DNA of 64,000 nt. Source: an uncultured Bacilli bacterium (GTDB lineage: Bacteria > Bacillota_I > Bacilli_A > RF39 > UBA660). Under the pieces are notes generated by a model, which worked only from the letters and a program-made list of their open reading frames with translations, did not search any database and was not told where the DNA came from. The position numbers and the translations under genes are program-made. Below, piece after piece: positions 54,748-63,188 of the stretch. Location of the stretch: positions 1-64,000 of the forward strand of contig CAKPMC010000001.1 of NCBI GenBank assembly GCA_934167875.1, given 5' to 3'. The stretch's first letter is position 1, and each line of letters starts with the position of its first letter.

Positions 54748-55717
54748 ACTCACTTATTACCATTCCATTTTCATCGAATTTGTAGCCACCTGTAACTTGA
54801 GGTTCAGGTGTATTATTAACAGTTTCGGTTTCATCATTAATTACAGTACCGTTTTCATCAAATTGGTATTGAGGAATATTTGTAGCTGTAGAATTTTCAT
54901 CAGTACCATCGCTAATAACTACTCCATTTTCATCGAATTTATAATTATTTGTAGTATCTTGAGCAGGTGTACTATTAATAACCTCAGTACCATCATCAAT
55001 CACAGTACCATTTTTATCGAACTTGTACTGAGAAGTAGTTGAAGTTTCAGAAACATTATCAACGCCATCACTAATAACAACACCATTCTCATCAAACTTA
55101 TAATTATTTGTATCTTGAGGTGTAGGATTACTATTAACAGTTTCAGTTCCATCACTTATTACGAATCCGTTTTCATCAAATTGATACTTAGGAGTACTAG
55201 CAGAATTTTCATTAGTTTCAGTACCATCACTAATAACTACACCATTTTCATCGAATTTAAAAATATTAGCTTTATCCTGATTTGTAGCTATTTCAGTACT
55301 ATATTCATTTTTAAAAGGATTAACAGTCTCTACAGGTTCATTACTTACCAAATTTTCTTCAAGACTAGTATTTCCATCAAAAACAACAACTCCATTTTCG
55401 TCAAATTTTAAATTTGCCATAAATGCTTTTCGATCATAATCTTTATCAGGTTCTTCTATATTTCTATTTAATGCGTTATTAAATACTTCATATTGATCGT
55501 TTTTAAAGCCAAGAAAATCAATATTTTCAATTTGAACATGATTAAAAGAAATTACCTGTGAAGGTAAAAGTAAACCTTCTGGATAAACACATCCCTTATA
55601 ATCATACATAGTAACATTTCCATTATATTCAATAGAAAAATAGCTAATAACCATTATTTTTTTATTATTGCCTTTCAAAGTACACACAGTACCTATAGGT
55701 AAATATTTATTATTCAT
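54746..55717 (-). CDS. DUF4176-like protein with eight FDENG repeats, in the T7SS locus
   Basis: 323 residues. The first ~80 (LPIGTVCTLKGNNKKIMVIS, YDYKGCVYPEGLLLP, ISFNHVQIENIDFLGF) match DUF4176, a domain tied to Firmicutes type VII secretion loci. The rest is eight copies of a core F-D-E-N-G-x-V-I-x-D-G, with Phe at residues 105, 154, 180, 208, 233, 261, 286 and 314. Spacers are 26, 28, 25, 28, 25, 28 after the first, so they alternate. No signal peptide. RBS AGAGAGG. It lies 65 bases after a WXG-like gene. Function unknown; a scaffold or secreted partner is possible. Confidence 0.78.
   Translation of the reverse strand: MNNKYLPIGTVCTLKGNNKKIMVISYFSIEYNGNVTMYDYKGCVYPEGLLLPSQVISFNHVQIENIDFLGFKNDQYEVFNNALNRNIEEPDKDYDRKAFMANLKFDENGVVVFDGNTSLEENLVSNEPVETVNPFKNEYSTEIATNQDKANIFKFDENGVVISDGTETNENSASTPKYQFDENGFVISDGTETVNSNPTPQDTNNYKFDENGVVISDGVDNVSETSTTSQYKFDKNGTVIDDGTEVINSTPAQDTTNNYKFDENGVVISDGTDENSTATNIPQYQFDENGTVINDETETVNNTPEPQVTGGYKFDENGMVISE
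54749..55411 (-). repeat. In-gene repeat array, alternating 25/28-residue units
   Basis: Eight imperfect DNA repeats encoding FDENG(V/T/F/M)VI.DG. Units with a 25-26-residue spacer all have GVVISDG; units with 28 have varied cores (FVISDG, TVIDDG, TVINDE) and a VN/IN-S/T-P linker. This makes a two-unit, 53-residue period. Confidence 0.85.
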
Positions 55718-55782
55718 ATCTAACCTCTCTTTATTCTTTTACTAAATTATACAAAAAATATTAATATTTTTCAACACATACT

Positions 55783-56091
55783 TTATATTTTACTAACCCT
55801 TTTAGTGATTTCAGTTACTGGTAACACACTAGCATATTTTTCTAACTCATCTGATGTTTTAGTAATTATATTTATGCTATTAGTTAAATGGTCTTGTTCA
55901 TCAATAAGACTATTTTTAGCATTACTTAAATCTGACTTTATTTGAAGTAATTGTGTTTTATATTTGAAATTACCTGGAATAACAGTAGAATCCATAAGAT
56001 TAAGTGCTGGAGACAAACTACTAATGCTATCTTTTAGATTAGGAATGATAGTATTTTGAATCTGTTCTGGATTAAATTCTAATTTAGCCAT
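55783..56091 (-). CDS. Small helical T7SS-locus protein, 102 aa
   Basis: All-helical, ~100 residues, with coiled-coil heptads (LLQIKSDLSNAKNSLIDEQDHL). It has the size and helix-turn-helix form of WXG100-superfamily partners but the turn has no WxG. Its ATG overlaps the stop of the previous WXG gene (TAATG), so they are coupled and may form a heterodimer, as EsxA/EsxB-type pairs do. Confidence 0.68.
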   Translation of the reverse strand: MAKLEFNPEQIQNTIIPNLKDSISSLSPALNLMDSTVIPGNFKYKTQLLQIKSDLSNAKNSLIDEQDHLTNSINIITKTSDELEKYASVLPVTEITKRVSKI

Positions 56092-56378
56092 TATTCTTTC
56101 ACCTCATTGATTTTCTGTTCCATGGTATCAGCATAATCTAATAAGAACTTGCCATAATTATAAATATTACTTTTTATATTTAAATATTGAAGTTTATCTA
56201 TTTTAGCAGTCTCTGTAAATAAATTAGCACTAGCACCAACCCATTCACCAGTAGTAACATTCATATTATTTATGCGAGTAAACATTGTAGTAATAATTTC
56301 ATTCATTTCTTTTGATAATTCTATTATTTCAGTACCACATTCTCTTATTTTAGTTGTATCTATATTTATTTGAGTCAT
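56091..56378 (-). CDS. WXG100-family protein
   Basis: 95 residues from ATG 56378 after AAGAGGTG. Two-helix hairpin with the W-V-G motif at 46-48 (TTGEWVGASANLF), typical of ESX/T7SS secreted small proteins. Coupled to 55783-56091 by an overlap of stop and start. Confidence 0.85.
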   Translation of the reverse strand: MTQINIDTTKIRECGTEIIELSKEMNEIITTMFTRINNMNVTTGEWVGASANLFTETAKIDKLQYLNIKSNIYNYGKFLLDYADTMEQKINEVKE

Positions 56379-56434
56379 AAACACCTCTTATTTTAATAAA
56401 AGCTAGTAACAATATGTCCTAGCTTTTATTATCA

Positions 56435-56929
56435 TTATTTAGTTAAACTAACATTTTTCATTTTATTATTACTTGCAGGTTTGCTAGGTTTAGAAACATT
56501 AGGTTTACTAACTGAAGGTTGACTAGGTTTAGAATTTGAACTAGGTGTAGGATTACTACTAGAAGAAGAATTTTGATTACTAGCAGCTTGCTGTGCAGCT
56601 AATCTAGCAGCTTCTTCCTGAGCCCTACGTTCAGCTTCTAAACGTTGTTCTTCCTGACTAATAGCATTACTTATATTTCTAATCTTAACTTCAATCTCAG
56701 GTAAAATCTGATTAGAAATTAAGTTGCGATCATTAACAATAATATTTCTACTATTACTAATAACACCATTATCACCACTATTATCATCAATACTAAAGTA
56801 TGATTCAATATTAGAACAAACTTCCAATGAATCTTTACTTTTATCTAAATAATTACAAACCTGTGATAATATATTTTTTAAATTAATATATTGATTTCTT
56901 TCATTTCTTAAAGCATTTAAATCTGCCAT
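56435..56929 (-). CDS. T7SS-locus protein with YwqH/DUF5082-like helix and Pro/Ser/Lys-rich tail, 164 aa
   Basis: Residues 1-~100 are a helical domain (LRNERNQYINLKNILSQVCN) reminiscent of DUF5082/YwqH proteins near LXG toxins. Residues ~95-120 are Ala/Glu/Arg-rich (EAERRAQEEAARLAAQQAA), richer in GC than nearby DNA, followed by a low-complexity Ser/Pro/Lys tail. Weak RBS (AGGTT). No LXG toxin is next to it. Function unknown. Confidence 0.65.
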   Translation of the reverse strand: MADLNALRNERNQYINLKNILSQVCNYLDKSKDSLEVCSNIESYFSIDDNSGDNGVISNSRNIIVNDRNLISNQILPEIEVKIRNISNAISQEEQRLEAERRAQEEAARLAAQQAASNQNSSSSSNPTPSSNSKPSQPSVSKPNVSKPSKPASNNKMKNVSLTK

Positions 56930-56946
56930 AATTTTAACCTAACAAA

Positions 56947-57396
56947 CTACTTATGTTCAGTATATTTTTCTTTTGAATCAACTGCTGATGCCATATTATC
57001 ATAATTACTTGCAACACGATTAATATTAGTTTGATATGCTTCATAAACATATTGTAACTTATCAGAAAAAGCTAATAAGCCACTAACATAAACTGACCAA
57101 GCCTTTCTTACGCCTTCAATATATTTTTTTACCGCTGCTTGTACTTCATCACTTTTAAAAGCACCATCTGCACCAGCTAATGGATCAATAGCATCAATAT
57201 TAGATGTAACATTGTCAACATATTGTCTAATAGCATCCCTCATTGCAGGAATTTTATTAGCATTAATACCAACAACACTATAATCACCTTCAATATAGTT
57301 ACTTTGAAGTTCATTATCCATACCTCTAGTAACATCAAAATTTCTATCTTTTATTTCATTTCCAGCATTAAAAGCTGCTGCTAAACCCCAAGCCAT
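56947..57396 (-). CDS. T7SS-locus helical protein, 149 aa
   Basis: Helical protein with acidic patches (VVGINANKIPAMRDAIRQYV, VSGLLAFSDKLQYVYEAYQT). Resembles WXG-superfamily long members by helix length; no WxG at a turn. RBS GAGGAGG is strong. It sits between two WXG-like genes in the T7SS array. Likely a secreted partner or substrate; specific role unknown. Confidence 0.65.
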   Translation of the reverse strand: MAWGLAAAFNAGNEIKDRNFDVTRGMDNELQSNYIEGDYSVVGINANKIPAMRDAIRQYVDNVTSNIDAIDPLAGADGAFKSDEVQAAVKKYIEGVRKAWSVYVSGLLAFSDKLQYVYEAYQTNINRVASNYDNMASAVDSKEKYTEHK

Positions 57397-57466
57397 ATAT
57401 TATTTCCTCCTCACTATAAATCATAATACTAATATTTAAAACCAAAAATATTTTTATTTATAAATT

Positions 57467-57793
57467 TTAACCTTCATAATTATCATATACAATAGAATCA
57501 ATATTAAAGTAATTATTCATAAGTGTTGTAAGTTCGGTTTCAAAATTTTTCTTTTGAACATCAATGTTTTTTATTATTTGATTAAGATTTTCTTTAAAAT
57601 CTTTAATGAAATTATCTCTTGAAACACCTTGCCAACCATCACTTATAACAGATTCCAAATAAGAATAGCCATCAGTAAGATCACGCCCAGTCCTATTAAA
57701 AATCTGATCAGATAGATTATCAATATAACTTTGCATACCAGCTTTAGATACTCCAATACTAAGATCACCTATGCCTAAATCTTCACCATACAT
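57467..57793 (-). CDS. WXG100-family protein
   Basis: 108 residues with W-Q-G at 54-56 (SDGWQGVSRDNFIKDF) between two helices, the WXG100 hallmark. It overlaps the previous gene by 11 bases and shares its promoter. Likely exported through the EssC channel. Confidence 0.86.
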   Translation of the reverse strand: MYGEDLGIGDLSIGVSKAGMQSYIDNLSDQIFNRTGRDLTDGYSYLESVISDGWQGVSRDNFIKDFKENLNQIIKNIDVQKKNFETELTTLMNNYFNIDSIVYDNYEG

Positions 57794-58121
57794 TTTTATT
57801 CATCTCCCATTCTCTACTATTTGCTAAAATATTATCAGCAATATTTTCAGCACCAACTTTGTAAGATTGCTTTACTTTAACAAAATCACTTGCATAGCTT
57901 AAAATATTTTGATTAATAATTTGATAATATTCTGCCTGCTTTTTAAAATTACTACAAAAGATTTGATTCACTTCTGAATTAAAATAATTTTTAGAATTAT
58001 CAACCAAAATTTGAAGTTGATTGAAAATATTATTTAACTTATCAGCATATTCAATTATATCTGTAGCCATCCTATCTAAGCCAATTTCATTAACACCACT
58101 AACATTATACTGTTCATGCAT
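57783..58121 (-). CDS. WXG100-like protein lacking WXG, first gene of the array
   Basis: 112 residues, helical hairpin with LDRMATDIIEYADKLNNIF and a second helix; the turn (NYFNSEVNQIFCSNFKKQ) aligns with WXG partners but has no W. Overlaps the next WXG gene by 11 bases, suggesting a dimer pair. Strong promoter upstream. Confidence 0.72.
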   Translation of the reverse strand: MHEQYNVSGVNEIGLDRMATDIIEYADKLNNIFNQLQILVDNSKNYFNSEVNQIFCSNFKKQAEYYQIINQNILSYASDFVKVKQSYKVGAENIADNILANSREWEMNKNVW

Positions 58122-58162
58122 TATACTATCACCATACTATCAAACTTCTATCTTACAATTAA

Positions 58163-58192
58163 ATTTTACACATTGTTAAACATAATTGTCAA
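58163..58192 (-). promoter_or_regulatory. Strong promoter of the WXG array
   Basis: TTGACA (58187-58192), 18-base spacer, TAAAAT (58163-58168), ~40 bases before the first WXG-like gene. The consensus -35 points to high expression. Confidence 0.72.
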
Positions 58193-58202
58193 TATATAAA
58201 AG

Positions 58203-58238
58203 AAAAAAATGTAAAATTTAATTTTTTTTTACATTTTT
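58203..58238 (-). terminator. Terminator between esaB and the WXG array
   Basis: 12-bp A/T stem AAAAATGTAAAA / TTTTACATTTTT then TTTC, right after the EsaB stop. It separates the essC-esaB transcript from the WXG array. Confidence 0.78.
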
Positions 58239-58241
58239 CAA

Positions 58242-58496
58242 CTAAAACAAAACTATTTTACTACCATTTCTAATGTTAGTATCCAAAACTGTTGCATCCA
58301 TATTATAGGCATTTCCTGTACTAACATCATATAAATTGGTCTTATTACTAACAGTATAAACACCACCAGTTAGTTCACTAACTGCTTTAGAAAGCAAAAT
58401 AATTACATTTCCAATCTTTCTATTAATAGGAAGAAAAACATTATAAGATTCTTCTACTTCTGGAACAATCAACTCTACTAATATTTTATTTTTCAT
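58242..58496 (-). CDS. EsaB/YukD ubiquitin-like protein
   Basis: 84 residues from ATG 58496 (MKNKILVELIVPEVEES), inside the last codons of essC. Ubiquitin-like fold pattern with NVFLPINRKIGNVIILLSKA and a hydrophobic end (NGSKIVLF). YukD/EsaB is a conserved cytosolic T7SSb component with a regulatory role in secretion. RBS AGGAAGTGG. Confidence 0.88.
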   Translation of the reverse strand: MKNKILVELIVPEVEESYNVFLPINRKIGNVIILLSKAVSELTGGVYTVSNKTNLYDVSTGNAYNMDATVLDTNIRNGSKIVLF

Positions 58497-61400
58497 TTTG
58501 TTCCACTTCCTTTTCAACTACATGTTTAAATACTGTATAATTACCATCATTAATAGCAAAACCCATATAAGGGAAATTTATTTTTCTATCATCCATAGTC
58601 AAATTAGGAATATTAAATGCTAACTGACTACCAACATCCTCACCTAACCAAATACCATATAAAGAATTAATATTAGATTGATACCATACTTCCAATTGAA
58701 GATTTTTATAAGAATCATATGTATCTACTAAAATAAAATGAATATTAGTAGCATCACCTATATTTTGAAATAAATGATTTAAAATAGCTTGACCATTCTG
58801 TGATAGATATTTTCTTAACATACCAATACCTAAGAAAACATAATAATAATCATTTCCATTATTTTTACTAGATAAAGCTTCATTATGTATTTGAATTACA
58901 GCTTGATCAAAATCTTTTTTATAACATTTAATATCATTTTCTTTATCATATGCATTAACAAAATCGCAAATAGAAATATTAGCACCAGCTTTTTTGATTA
59001 GTTCTATTATACTAATAACAAAACTCATCCTATCATAATTCATACTTCTAGTAACTATAGAATTATAGACAGACATAAAATTATAAGTTATAGGTTGCTT
59101 AGTAGCTACATTATATCCAATAGGTATTTTATCTAAGGTATTATTCTGCTCTAATAGATCTAAAGTAACTACTTTAGGAAGTACTGGTATCTTCCTAGCT
59201 CTAGAAGTATAAGCATTATTTAATTGTTTTGAAACTTCTCTCATAACATTAGTCATATCTTTACGTGGAGCAAAACTAGCTGTTTGAAATTCATAAGCTG
59301 TATCATTCATAGCTATCAAACCTCTACCAAAAATCTTAGATGGAAATAATCCTCTTGGTGCATCAACTACTGTCCTATATTCAGTCTCATTTGGTATTTG
59401 TAAACATAAACGATTAGCAAAGTTTTGTACCATTCTACCTCTAACACCATTAGTTGAAATCGCACTAATAATAAATACTATACCGTATTTAACTCCATCT
59501 CTATATAAGTTTTGCACAGCTTCAGATAATTTAGAAAAGTTTTCCACAAAAATTTCATAACTATTAATCATAGTAACGATAAGAGGTAATTTTTTTCCAC
59601 TGTTTTGTAGATATTCATTATAACTACCTGCATAATCTTTAAATAATTCTTTTCTTCTTTCAATTTCTTCATTAATCATTTCAAAGATATCATAAACTAA
59701 ATCACTGTTTTCAATAGTAGCCACTTCCCCAACATGAGGAATATTATAAAACATCTTCAATGTCTCACTACCACAATCAATTATATACATATTAACTTCA
59801 TCTGGAGTATGTTCAGCCATCATAGAGAAAATCATTGTAGATAATAAATTTTCTTTACCACTACCAGTCTGTCCATATATTAAAGTATTACCTTTATTAG
59901 TTAAATCAACATTTAATATTCCTTGTTCCTGATTAGAAGGATTATCATATTCACCAATAACTGGATTTATAACATAAGGAACTGGTTTATAATTATATTT
60001 CTTTTTCAAGTTAAATAAATTAATATCACTAGGTAACGCATCAAGCCATAACTTCTTAGTAACAATATTTTCTCTAGTACTTAAATTATAAATATATTTA
60101 ACTAAGTTAGTTAACTGTTCACCATAATTAGTATCATTATTTTCTTTAACCATATCTTTAATTGTTTTAACTGGATAACCAACATCGTTAACGAAATTAA
60201 TAGAATCATCTACTTTTTTAATAATTCTATCTGAAGGAACATATTTAGCCCCACTCCATCCAGATTGTCCAATATCAAAATAATCATTATAACCAACTTG
60301 TAAATAAAATCTTCCTGTTTCCTTTATACTAGCTGCTTCTGGTCTTTTTAACATTTCCATACTATCAGATCTATCTTGAACCTTCAAACAAACTTTAAAT
60401 TTTGAATTACTCCAAATTTGATCATTTACTACTCCACTAGGTTTTTGGGTAGCAAGTATCAAGTGAAGTCCTAAACTACGTCCAATACGAGCTGTAGAAA
60501 TTAATTGTTGCATAAACTCTGGTTGCTGACTTTTTAATTCTGCAAACTCATCACTAATAATAAATAAATGTGCCATAGGTTCACTAACTGCACCCTCACG
60601 ATATAATTTTTGATACTTATAAATATCAATAGTACCTTCACCTAATTTATCTCTAACCTCATTAAATACTCTTTGTCTTCTCTTAAGTTCTGAATCAATA
60701 GATACTAAAGTTCTATTCATTTCAGCTGTATCTAAGTTAGTAATAGTACCAATTAAATGTGGGATTTTAACTCCTGTTTCTTTATTCTCAAAAGCACCAG
60801 CTAAACCACCACCCTTATAATCTATCAAAACAAACTGTACTTCATAAGGATGATAATTAACTGCAAGAGATAAAATATAAGTAATTATAAATTCACTTTT
60901 TCCACTACCAGTCATACCAGCAATTAAACCATGTGGACCATGAAATTTCTCATGTAAATCAAGTTTAAACTCTTCACCATTAGCATGTACTCCAACTGGA
61001 GTAGCTAAAGATACAACTGGATTATTATTTTGCCAACGAGATAAGATATTTAATTGTTCTATCTTAGATACTTTCATCATTTCTAAGAAAGCTAATGAAT
61101 TAGGTAATACCGAAATACCATCTTTAGTAACTACTGGTATATTAGCTAACTTATTACTTATTTTTCTCATATCTATATCAAGTGCATATTCATTATTAAA
61201 TTTAATAATTTCTTTTTGATCTTCTTTTTCAGATATAATAGTACCATTCTTTTCTGTTATTTCAATAAATGCATCACATTTACCAGGTAAGTTCTTAATC
61301 TTATCACCAATACATAAATAAGAAAATCCATAATTAGTAGCTGTCTTTAATAATAAATCAATTATAATAGAATTCTTAGCTAAGTTATAATCATCATTAA

Positions 61401-63117
61401 TAACTAAATAGTAAGGACTATTCTTTTTATAAGATTCTTTTTTAGCTACTTCTTCTTCATCAGCAACAGTATTAGTAGAATCTTCTGTTGATTTACTAGA
61501 AGCTTTACGTTTTTTATATTCATCCTCTAAATAACTAGAAATTTCACTTATTTCATTCAAATTAGTAGCAAAAAATCTTGTTTCTTTATCATCACTAAAA
61601 CAGTGTGGTAAATACTTAGCATATTCCCATTTATCTTTATTAGCATCATTAGTCATAATAACTATTTTTAGATCAATAGAACTATGTAAGCTAACTAACT
61701 GTAGTATTAAACTATTAATATATTCTTGTTCATGACTATTATTTATAATGAGTCCTGTTACAGGATTATCTAATAATGAAACTGTAATAGGTATATTATT
61801 TAAATTCTTTGCTTGTTCACTAATATTATAAACCTGATTAAGTAGATCATCTTCATCAAGTGTAAAATGTCTTTCAGGTGCATCAATAACTATTTTAGAT
61901 AAACAAGTACCACTACCTAAACGTACTGTCAAAAAATCATAATCTGTTATTAAACGACTCCAAAACTTAATATTAGTTATTTTATTAGAAGTAGTTAACA
62001 TTTGATAACATTCAATCGCACTTGGATTATTATCTTTTAAAGTTTGTTCTTGCTTCTTTTTTATATCCATTATTTGATTTTGCTTTTCTAATATATAACT
62101 AGTATATTTAGATACTCTTAATTTTTCTCTTTTAGCAGCCTGTTTTTTCTGATACTTGGAAGCAATTCTAGGTATAATCAAACTACCAAATATCATAGTA
62201 ACACACATAACTATTTGTGGAAGTGAAGACATAAGCGTTTTACTACCGGTAGAAAGTCCATAAATAACCGTATAACCTGTCATTAAAGAAGAAGCAGCCA
62301 TAGTTATACTAGAACCAATTGACAAAAATAATGGCATATCTTCTTTTATTTCTGATTGTGGCACAGGTTCTATTTTTACATATTCTTCTTTTAGCTGATC
62401 ATCCATTCTAAGCGTATGATAAAAATAATCATTTTCCTGATATAAGTTCAAATTATTATCAGTATCATTAGAAGTTTGGTAATTAGAATTATCGGTATCT
62501 CTTTGATATAAATTAAGTTTTTGAACAGCTACTAATTCATTAGGATTATTAACATTTAAAAAGCTACCCATCCAAATAATTTTTAAACCATTGATAAATA
62601 TTATATCTCCAATATTTAAAATCTTACTTTTAACTAAATTATTATTAACATATATCCTAGAATTATCTTGTAATGAATTTAGTTTCCAACCAGTTTCATT
62701 TTCACCAATAGCTTTTACTATTTCAGCATGATTTGGTTGAATAAAAGAATCTTTATAACAGATTTCATTATCATTACTACTACCTATTCCTATTCTAGAA
62801 AGATTATCAAATGATAAATTATAATTATTAGTATCTTTAACAGGTAAAGTATATAAAACTATATTTTTTTCTATTCCTTCAATATTTAAAAAATAATATT
62901 GATAATCTTTTAATTCAACGCTAAAAATTTTAGTATCATTTTCAATAATACTAAAAGTATCATTACTTTTTAAAATCCATTTTCCATTCTCTGCTTCTAT
63001 ATTTAATTGAATTTCAAAATTATCATCAATTACTTCATTAATAGAAACAGATTCATCTATCTTTTGAGGTAGTTTAAATACCTTTAAAGTTTCCTTACCA
63101 AGTAAATATAACTTCAT
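58486..63117 (-). CDS. essC: EssC/YukBA-type T7SS ATPase
   Basis: 1543 residues. N-terminal FHA-like domains (~1-190; FHA motif RIGIGSSNDNEI), two TM helices (~265-315), then FtsK/SpoIIIE ATPase domains: GMTGSGKS at 734-741 and GQTGSGKE at 1082-1089, and a degenerate third (~1300-1543). Coupling ATPase and channel of the type VIIb system that exports WXG100 proteins. Coupled to esaB by overlap. EssA, EssB and EsaA are not in the window and may lie beyond the right edge. Confidence 0.95.
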   Translation of the reverse strand: MKLYLLGKETLKVFKLPQKIDESVSINEVIDDNFEIQLNIEAENGKWILKSNDTFSIIENDTKIFSVELKDYQYYFLNIEGIEKNIVLYTLPVKDTNNYNLSFDNLSRIGIGSSNDNEICYKDSFIQPNHAEIVKAIGENETGWKLNSLQDNSRIYVNNNLVKSKILNIGDIIFINGLKIIWMGSFLNVNNPNELVAVQKLNLYQRDTDNSNYQTSNDTDNNLNLYQENDYFYHTLRMDDQLKEEYVKIEPVPQSEIKEDMPLFLSIGSSITMAASSLMTGYTVIYGLSTGSKTLMSSLPQIVMCVTMIFGSLIIPRIASKYQKKQAAKREKLRVSKYTSYILEKQNQIMDIKKKQEQTLKDNNPSAIECYQMLTTSNKITNIKFWSRLITDYDFLTVRLGSGTCLSKIVIDAPERHFTLDEDDLLNQVYNISEQAKNLNNIPITVSLLDNPVTGLIINNSHEQEYINSLILQLVSLHSSIDLKIVIMTNDANKDKWEYAKYLPHCFSDDKETRFFATNLNEISEISSYLEDEYKKRKASSKSTEDSTNTVADEEEVAKKESYKKNSPYYLVINDDYNLAKNSIIIDLLLKTATNYGFSYLCIGDKIKNLPGKCDAFIEITEKNGTIISEKEDQKEIIKFNNEYALDIDMRKISNKLANIPVVTKDGISVLPNSLAFLEMMKVSKIEQLNILSRWQNNNPVVSLATPVGVHANGEEFKLDLHEKFHGPHGLIAGMTGSGKSEFIITYILSLAVNYHPYEVQFVLIDYKGGGLAGAFENKETGVKIPHLIGTITNLDTAEMNRTLVSIDSELKRRQRVFNEVRDKLGEGTIDIYKYQKLYREGAVSEPMAHLFIISDEFAELKSQQPEFMQQLISTARIGRSLGLHLILATQKPSGVVNDQIWSNSKFKVCLKVQDRSDSMEMLKRPEAASIKETGRFYLQVGYNDYFDIGQSGWSGAKYVPSDRIIKKVDDSINFVNDVGYPVKTIKDMVKENNDTNYGEQLTNLVKYIYNLSTRENIVTKKLWLDALPSDINLFNLKKKYNYKPVPYVINPVIGEYDNPSNQEQGILNVDLTNKGNTLIYGQTGSGKENLLSTMIFSMMAEHTPDEVNMYIIDCGSETLKMFYNIPHVGEVATIENSDLVYDIFEMINEEIERRKELFKDYAGSYNEYLQNSGKKLPLIVTMINSYEIFVENFSKLSEAVQNLYRDGVKYGIVFIISAISTNGVRGRMVQNFANRLCLQIPNETEYRTVVDAPRGLFPSKIFGRGLIAMNDTAYEFQTASFAPRKDMTNVMREVSKQLNNAYTSRARKIPVLPKVVTLDLLEQNNTLDKIPIGYNVATKQPITYNFMSVYNSIVTRSMNYDRMSFVISIIELIKKAGANISICDFVNAYDKENDIKCYKKDFDQAVIQIHNEALSSKNNGNDYYYVFLGIGMLRKYLSQNGQAILNHLFQNIGDATNIHFILVDTYDSYKNLQLEVWYQSNINSLYGIWLGEDVGSQLAFNIPNLTMDDRKINFPYMGFAINDGNYTVFKHVVEKEVEQNEK

Positions 63118-63188
63118 ATTTCCAACTCCTATTATTCTATATAAATAATACCAAAAGTTGGAAATGATTTCAATGTCTTTTCCGGATT

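Noticed and set aside
54797..55411. Plus-strand ORFs opposite the FDENG repeat gene
   Set aside because: Their repeated Ile/Ser/Thr strings are just the complement of the repeat array; no RBS.
54749..55411. CRISPR-like array suggested by regular repeats
   Set aside because: The repeats are in frame within a protein gene, imperfect, and the spacers are repetitive as well; no cas genes nearby.
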